Source of the DNA: Anaerolineales bacterium
GTDB lineage: Bacteria; Chloroflexota; Anaerolineae; Anaerolineales; Villigracilaceae
Assembly (NCBI GenBank): GCA_030583905.1
Contig: CP129481.1
Location: forward strand, 3,626,136 to 3,690,135
DNA length: 64,000 nucleotides
Direction: 5' to 3'
The translations under genes were made by a program, and so were the position numbers. Shown here one piece after another: positions 59,677 through 64,000 of this stretch (its first letter is position 1; each line of letters begins with the position of its first letter). The notes beneath the pieces were generated by a model that did not search any database, had not been told where the DNA came from, and saw only the letters and a program-made list of their open reading frames with translations.

Positions 59677-62193
59677 TTAAACCAGTTTCGGCTGCGCTTC
59701 CACTTCCTTTTCGTCCATTTGCGCGCCCGCTTTTTTCAACTCTTCGGCGGAGATACGCGCCACGGAAGCCACACTATCGCCTTCCTGCGGCTTGATCAGG
59801 TGCACGCCGCGGGTGGCGCGCCCGGACTGTTTCACATCCTTTACCTTCAGGCGGATCGTCACGCCGTTCGCGGTCATGATGGTCAAGTCGTCCGCCTTTT
59901 GAACGACGCGCGCGGCGGCAATATTTCCGATCTCTTTGAGCGCTTTCTGGTCAATGGTGGAGATGCCGCCTGTGGCGCGTCCCTTCGGTGTGTATTCGGT
60001 CAGCGGGGTCTGTTTGCCAAATCCCTTGGCAGTGACGACAAGCAACGCGCCGTCCTTCTCGACCACATCCATGCTGGTGACAGCATCCCCCTTCTTCAGG
60101 CGGATGCCTTGCACGCCAGCCGCCTGCCGTCCCATGGAACGCACCTTGCTTTCGTTGAAGCGCAACGCCTGCCCATTTTCGGTGACGATGATGATGTCAT
60201 CCTTGCCGGAGGTCAGGCGTGCCCAGCCGAGGGTGTCGCCCTCCTCGAGGGATATGGCTATCAAGCCGGATGGGCGGACAGATGCGAATTCATCCATCGA
60301 AACGCGTTTGATCCTGCCGCGGCCGGTCATCATCATGCAGAACGTGTTTGGCGAGAATTCGCCCACCGCCATCGCCGCAGTGACCTTTTCATTCGGGTCG
60401 AGCGACAGGACGTTGACCAAAGGAATGCCTTTTGTGGTGCGGTCCGAATCCGGGATCTGATAGACCTTTTCGGAATACACTTTGCCCTTATCTGAAAAGA
60501 ACAGCATGGTGTTCAAACTGCGTGCAGGGATGAGCATCACCACTTCGTCCTCATCCTTGGTGGTATGACCGATCACGCCGCGTCCGCCGCGGCTTTGAGA
60601 ACGGAAAGCGGAGGCAGCAACGCGCTTGATATATCCGCGCTCGGTGATGCTGATAAGCACGGATTCGTCTGCCACAAGGTCTTCGTCGTGAATGTCTTCC
60701 TTGGCTTCGGCGGCGATGCGCGTGCGGCGATCGTCACCGTATTTTTCAGCCAACTCGATCAGGTCAGATTTGATGAGCGCGAGGATCTTCTTCGGGTTTG
60801 CAAGCAGGTCTTCAAGGTATTCAATGGTTTCGCGCACCTGCTTGTGTTCTTCCTCGATCTTCCAGCGTTCCAATGCGGCAAGCCGGCGCAGTTGCATATC
60901 GAGAATTGCCTGTGCCTGCAATTCACTCAATTTGAAGCGTTTCATCAAATTGGTCTTGGCAACATCGGCATCCTCGGCTTCACGGATGGTCTTGATCACC
61001 GCATCGATATTATTCAACGCGATCAGATAACCGTCCAAAATGTGCTGGCGGGCGCGCGCCTTTGCCAGTTCGAAATTCGAGCGGCGCACAATCACCGTCT
61101 GGCGATGCTCGATGAATATCTGTAACAAACGCTTGAGCGGAAGAGTGCGCGGCTCTCCATCCACAAGCGATAGCATTTGCACGCCAAACGTGGACTGTAA
61201 TGCCGTATATTTATAAAGCTGATTGAGAACCTTTTTGGGCTGGGCAGTGCGCTTCAACTCGATCACAATGCTCATGCCGCGCTGGTCGGATTCATCGCGC
61301 AGGTCGGAGATCTGATCAATCTTGTCCTCGCGCACAAGTTGGGCAATGCGCTCGATCAACGTGGATTTATTGACCTGAAAAGGAATTTCGGTAATGTTGA
61401 TCTGATAACGTCCCGCCTTGGTCTCTTCGATGTGGGCAATACCGCGCATCACGATTCGACCGCGGCCTGTTCCATACGCCGAGATAATTCCCTCTGTTCC
61501 GACGATCATCCCGCCTGTCGGGAAGTCGGGTCCCTGCACGAACTTCATCAGGTCTTCAACGCTGACATCCTCGACCGTGTCGTAATTGTCGATCAGGTAA
61601 TTGATTGCGCCGACCAGTTCGCGCAGGTTTTGCGGCGGGATGTTGGTTGCCATGCCGACGGCAATACCCGAGGCTCCATTGAGCAGCAGGTTCGGGAGTC
61701 TGGCAGGCAGGACAAGGGGCTCCTGAAGCGAATCGTCAAAGTTGGGACCAAAATCCACCGTATCTTTTTCGAGATCCGCCAGCAATTCTTCCGCCATCTT
61801 TTGCAGACGCGCCTCGGTGTAACGCATCGCGGCGGGAGCATCGCCATCCACCGAGCCGAAGTTACCCTGGCCTTCCACCAACAGGTAGCGTAGGGAGAAA
61901 TCCTGCGCCATGCGCGCCATGGATTCATAGACTGCCGAATCGCCATGCGGATGGTATTTACCGAGCACCTCACCCACGATACGGGCGGATTTCTTGTATG
62001 ACGAGTTCGAGCGGATGCCGAGTTCGTGCATGGCATACAGGATGCGCCTATGGACGGGTTTCAAGCCGTCGCGGGCATCGGGCAGGGCGCGCGCCACGAT
62101 CACGCTCATGGCGTAATCAAGATAGGCGGAACGCATCTGCTCGTCAATATCAACAGATTCGATGTTTCCTGCGATCATATTCTCTTCAGCCAT
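59677..62193 (-). CDS. gyrA: DNA gyrase subunit A
   Basis: 838 residues. Catalytic Tyr125 in AAMRYTEARL, DNA gate helix with HPHGDSAVYES (Ser86 and Glu90 at the quinolone-resistance positions of E. coli Ser83/Asp87), and the gyrase-specific box QSRGGRGV (about residues 534-541), which separates it from ParC. Six-bladed C-terminal wrapping domain follows. No gyrB adjacent. A TATAAT box with TGG extension lies 110 bp upstream. Confidence 0.97.
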   Translation of the reverse strand: MAEENMIAGNIESVDIDEQMRSAYLDYAMSVIVARALPDARDGLKPVHRRILYAMHELGIRSNSSYKKSARIVGEVLGKYHPHGDSAVYESMARMAQDFSLRYLLVEGQGNFGSVDGDAPAAMRYTEARLQKMAEELLADLEKDTVDFGPNFDDSLQEPLVLPARLPNLLLNGASGIAVGMATNIPPQNLRELVGAINYLIDNYDTVEDVSVEDLMKFVQGPDFPTGGMIVGTEGIISAYGTGRGRIVMRGIAHIEETKAGRYQINITEIPFQVNKSTLIERIAQLVREDKIDQISDLRDESDQRGMSIVIELKRTAQPKKVLNQLYKYTALQSTFGVQMLSLVDGEPRTLPLKRLLQIFIEHRQTVIVRRSNFELAKARARQHILDGYLIALNNIDAVIKTIREAEDADVAKTNLMKRFKLSELQAQAILDMQLRRLAALERWKIEEEHKQVRETIEYLEDLLANPKKILALIKSDLIELAEKYGDDRRTRIAAEAKEDIHDEDLVADESVLISITERGYIKRVAASAFRSQSRGGRGVIGHTTKDEDEVVMLIPARSLNTMLFFSDKGKVYSEKVYQIPDSDRTTKGIPLVNVLSLDPNEKVTAAMAVGEFSPNTFCMMMTGRGRIKRVSMDEFASVRPSGLIAISLEEGDTLGWARLTSGKDDIIIVTENGQALRFNESKVRSMGRQAAGVQGIRLKKGDAVTSMDVVEKDGALLVVTAKGFGKQTPLTEYTPKGRATGGISTIDQKALKEIGNIAAARVVQKADDLTIMTANGVTIRLKVKDVKQSGRATRGVHLIKPQEGDSVASVARISAEELKKAGAQMDEKEVEAQPKLV

Positions 62194-62303
62194 AAAAATT
62201 CCTTATACGTGGGGAAATTGTCCAAAATTGGCATAAAAAGACACGAAGGTGGGAGAAAACTTCGTGTCCGCATTAGATGAAGAAAGCGCGTTTTTACAGT
62301 GCA

Positions 62304-62312
62304 ATTATACCA
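62304..62312 (-). promoter_or_regulatory. -10 region of gyrA
   Basis: Minus strand TGGTATAAT (62304-62312), an extended -10 box. The leader of about 105 nt to the ATG shows no clear structure. Confidence 0.6.
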
Positions 62313-62351
62313 CCCCTGTCCGTTTTCTGTTGGCATTTTGCCCAGCACGAC

Positions 62352-62387
62352 AAATAAAAAAAGACCCGTTCACATGCGAACGGGTCT
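62352..62387 (-). terminator. Terminator of tRNA-Leu
   Basis: Minus strand stem AGACCCGTTC/GAACGGGTCT (62362-62371 with 62378-62387) followed by a T-rich run. Confidence 0.88.
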
Positions 62388-62391
62388 TGTG

Positions 62392-62475
<84 letters not shown>

Positions 62476-62499
62476 ATCTCCATTTGATTGGCGGGATGT

Positions 62500-62527
62500 A
62501 TTTTATCCCAAACGGGCGGAATGTCAA
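62500..62527 (-). promoter_or_regulatory. Promoter of tRNA-Leu
   Basis: Minus strand TTGACA (62522-62527), 16-bp spacer, TAAAAT (62500-62505). Confidence 0.8.
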
Positions 62528-62684
62528 TGAGAAAGGATGCGTTTTCAGGGAACAAAATCCGCGGCAGGTTCGTCAACAACAAAGCCCTTGCAAAACTGTC
62601 ATTGCCAAACCATTACAGTACTGTTAGGGGAGTATCTTTTTGCAGAAAATTTCGTTATATTATTCATCAGAAAGGAGTTGCGCC

Positions 62685-62801
62685 ATGTTCGTTTTTGCAG
62701 TAGTGGTCGTTGTTCTACTGCTCGTCCTGGCGGGTGCGGATTTGTTCGTCGCCCAGTACAGCCCGGATGAACTCAGCAATATGGGAGTTCAAGAGCAATG
62801 A
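62685..62801 (+). CDS. Very small membrane protein (38 residues)
   Basis: MFVFAVVVVVLLLVLAGADL forms one strongly hydrophobic span; the tail FVAQYSPDELSNMGVQEQ is polar. AAAGGAG lies 7 nt before the ATG and a terminator follows 20 bp after the stop, which together support a real gene. No family recognised. The 208 bp between tRNA-Leu and this gene hold only the tRNA promoter. Confidence 0.7.
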   Translation: MFVFAVVVVVLLLVLAGADLFVAQYSPDELSNMGVQEQ

Positions 62802-62821
62802 CGGAAGACCACCCCATCCCT

Positions 62822-62858
62822 AGCCCGATGCGCTGTTCAAGTCGCGTCGGGCTTTTTT
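62822..62858 (+). terminator. Terminator after the 38-residue gene
   Basis: AGCCCGA with TCGGGCT (outer arms 62822 and 62853), extended inward with one wobble pair, then six T residues. Confidence 0.85.
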
Positions 62859-62959
62859 ATTGATCGGTTTTCCCTACCGAACGGTAGGTTTCGATGGATT
62901 GCGATATAATACACAAGCCCGCCCGAGCGGATCGTCTCCTCGCCACAAGGAATTACAGC

Positions 62960-63244
62960 ATGGAAATTCGACCTTTCTTTACAATGATCGAAAAAATGAT
63001 CCAAGTGACGGACGGCATCGTCGTTATGGAAGATCACAATGGATTTCCGTTCAACGATTCCAATCTCTATCTGGTGGATACCCACGGAAATGTCGCTTGG
63101 AAGGCGGAAAAACCGGAGGCGAGGGCGCTGTATTCGAAGATCAAATTGAACGAAGACCGCACCCTGTCCACCTTTACCACGCACGGCTACCTGTGCGAGG
63201 TTGACCTGAAGGACGGCAAGATCATCAGCAAATCCAGGTTATAG
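62960..63244 (+). CDS. Hypothetical protein
   Basis: 94 residues, soluble: MEIRPFFTMIEKMIQVTDGIVVMEDHNGFPFNDSNLYLVDTHGNVAWKAEKP..., with a beta-propeller-like blade repeat (NVAWKAE... then DLKDGKIISK). The ATG at 62960 has CAAGG 9 nt upstream; an earlier in-frame ATG overlaps a TATAAT box (62905-62910). Function unknown. Confidence 0.6.
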   Translation: MEIRPFFTMIEKMIQVTDGIVVMEDHNGFPFNDSNLYLVDTHGNVAWKAEKPEARALYSKIKLNEDRTLSTFTTHGYLCEVDLKDGKIISKSRL

Positions 63245-63256
63245 AGAAAACATTCC

Positions 63257-63541
63257 GTGCTTCCTGAAAACCCCTCCCTTATTTTTGTCATCGTATTTTT
63301 ACTTTTTAGTTTGTTATTCTTTTCCAATACCTACAAATTGTGGTTCAAAACGGACCAGTACTATCAAGAACTTCGGGACAGCCTGACACGCGAGCCTTCG
63401 GTCTATCCATTTCGTGAGTTCTTTCTAAAACGGCTGGAAAACCGCAAGCGCTGGGAAGTGGAGCAGAAGATCTTCAGCCTGCTCGGCGTCGCGGCGGTTT
63501 TCATTGCGGATGTGTTGGTGGTGGCAGCATATTTGGGATAA
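63257..63541 (+). CDS. Hypothetical two-span membrane protein
   Basis: 94 residues with a GTG start. Hydrophobic spans at about 8-24 and 72-92 flank a charged cytoplasmic segment (WFKTDQYYQELRDSLTREPSVYPFREFFLKRLENRKRWEVEQK). 12 bp after the preceding gene. No family assigned. Confidence 0.6.
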   Translation: MLPENPSLIFVIVFLLFSLLFFSNTYKLWFKTDQYYQELRDSLTREPSVYPFREFFLKRLENRKRWEVEQKIFSLLGVAAVFIADVLVVAAYLG

Positions 63542-63571
63542 TTTTGATTTCCTATTACCGTTGGAGAAGAA

Positions 63572-64000
63572 ATGGGTGAAGTTAACTGGATTGCATCATT
63601 ATTAATTGGCGTGATAATCTCTATTCCAATAGGAATTTTGACAAATATTCTGACACCAATTATTCAAGACAAAATTGAAAAAGCAACTCTATCCACTCAA
63701 ACAAAAAAATTAGAAAGACTAAGGCGAGAATTTAACACGGTACAAGAATTGCATGAAACTCCAAATCTTTTTTTGACTACGCTTGCGAAAAACCTAATTT
63801 CTGCACTAAGAACAATATTATTGAGTATTGCAATTATCTTTATCGTTCTTGGTTTTTTTATTCTAAATGAATATTTTGAAGTTAATATTCGGTCGCTAGT
63901 TGTGCTTATCGCTATTTATTTTTTAGTGGTGTTCGGTGAATATAATCAAGCAGGAAAGTTTACTGATACTATTCTTCGTTTGTTAAACTACGAAAAATAT
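63572..64000 (+). CDS. AT-rich membrane protein gene, truncated by window end
   Basis: 143 codons open to the window edge. GGAGAAGA lies just before the ATG at 63572. The protein begins MGEVNWIASLLIGVIISIPIG (span 1), then a charged coiled-coil-like stretch (QDKIEKATLSTQTKKLERLRREFN), then two more spans (LRTILLSIAIIFIVLGFFIL and SLVVLIAIYFLVVFG). GC is about 30 %, far below its neighbours, and codons are A/T-ending. Likely acquired horizontally; function unknown. Confidence 0.75.
   Translation, partial: MGEVNWIASLLIGVIISIPIGILTNILTPIIQDKIEKATLSTQTKKLERLRREFNTVQELHETPNLFLTTLAKNLISALRTILLSIAIIFIVLGFFILNEYFEVNIRSLVVLIAIYFLVVFGEYNQAGKFTDTILRLLNYEKY

Overview
The window is one continuous stretch of a bacterial chromosome with moderate GC (roughly the mid-50s %, by eye) and about 65 genes packed on both strands. 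Gene content and style suggest Chloroflexota, most likely class Anaerolineae. The signs are lipoproteins and exported proteins with Thr/Pro-rich spacers, an archaeal-type thiolase, a pyrophosphate-type phosphofructokinase, a one-polypeptide CydDC, a baeRF-family protein and F420-type oxidoreductase relatives. This placement is inference; no 16S rRNA gene is present. The window contains no phage, no insertion-sequence transposase and no CRISPR array.

Layout. 1-4064: end of a 2-oxoacid dehydrogenase E2 gene, a dienelactone-hydrolase-like gene, dihydrolipoyl dehydrogenase and an MBL hydrolase. 4171-11303: a Ca2+/cation antiporter and a complete Mrp Na+/H+ antiporter operon in which mrpA and mrpB are fused. 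11351-14819: small orphan genes (F420-type oxidoreductase, baeRF3, two DUF3592 paralogues). 14826-21177: type II NADH dehydrogenase, a five-gene arsenic operon (arsR, permease, thioredoxin-like, arsC, acr3) and menA. 21440-24309: PPi-type PFK, RarD, DUF2203. 24363-29164: a copper operon (csoR, copZ, copA, a TauE/cupredoxin fusion and a second HMA protein) behind a promoter with a near-perfect CsoR operator over its start. 29164-36053: lipoproteins, MBL, galE, tRNA-Pro, glycosyltransferase, RNase HII. 36110-44400: dihydropyrimidinase with a carbonic-anhydrase-like partner, a frameshifted small gene, SulP, two PlsC acyltransferases, PilZ, thiolase, and a candidate non-coding RNA. 44401-48867: aminotransferase, O-methyltransferase, sulfotransferase and Lgt with a basic tail. 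49147-55850: Rrf2 regulator, cytochrome bd oxidase (cydAB) and fused cydDC. 56085-64000: rho, M23 peptidase, birA, gyrA, tRNA-Leu and small genes, ending in an AT-rich gene that runs off the window.

Bioenergetic genes recur: Ndh-2 and MenA (menaquinone) feed a bd oxidase matured by CydDC, while Mrp handles Na+/H+. Metal and metalloid defence is the second theme.

The most unusual signal is a family of degenerate tandem 7-bp DNA words. They sit between genes and also, in frame, inside protein linkers. Four separate tracts lie inside cydDC, one lies in the E2 linker, and one abuts the cydDC start codon. The same word gives the same peptide (VESQKS) in E2 and CydDC, two unrelated proteins. Other notable signals are several promoters with the -10 box only 6-7 nt from the ATG (probable leaderless mRNAs), a recurrent GTGACnGTCAC hairpin family, and a pseudoknot-capable transcript at 44086-44283.
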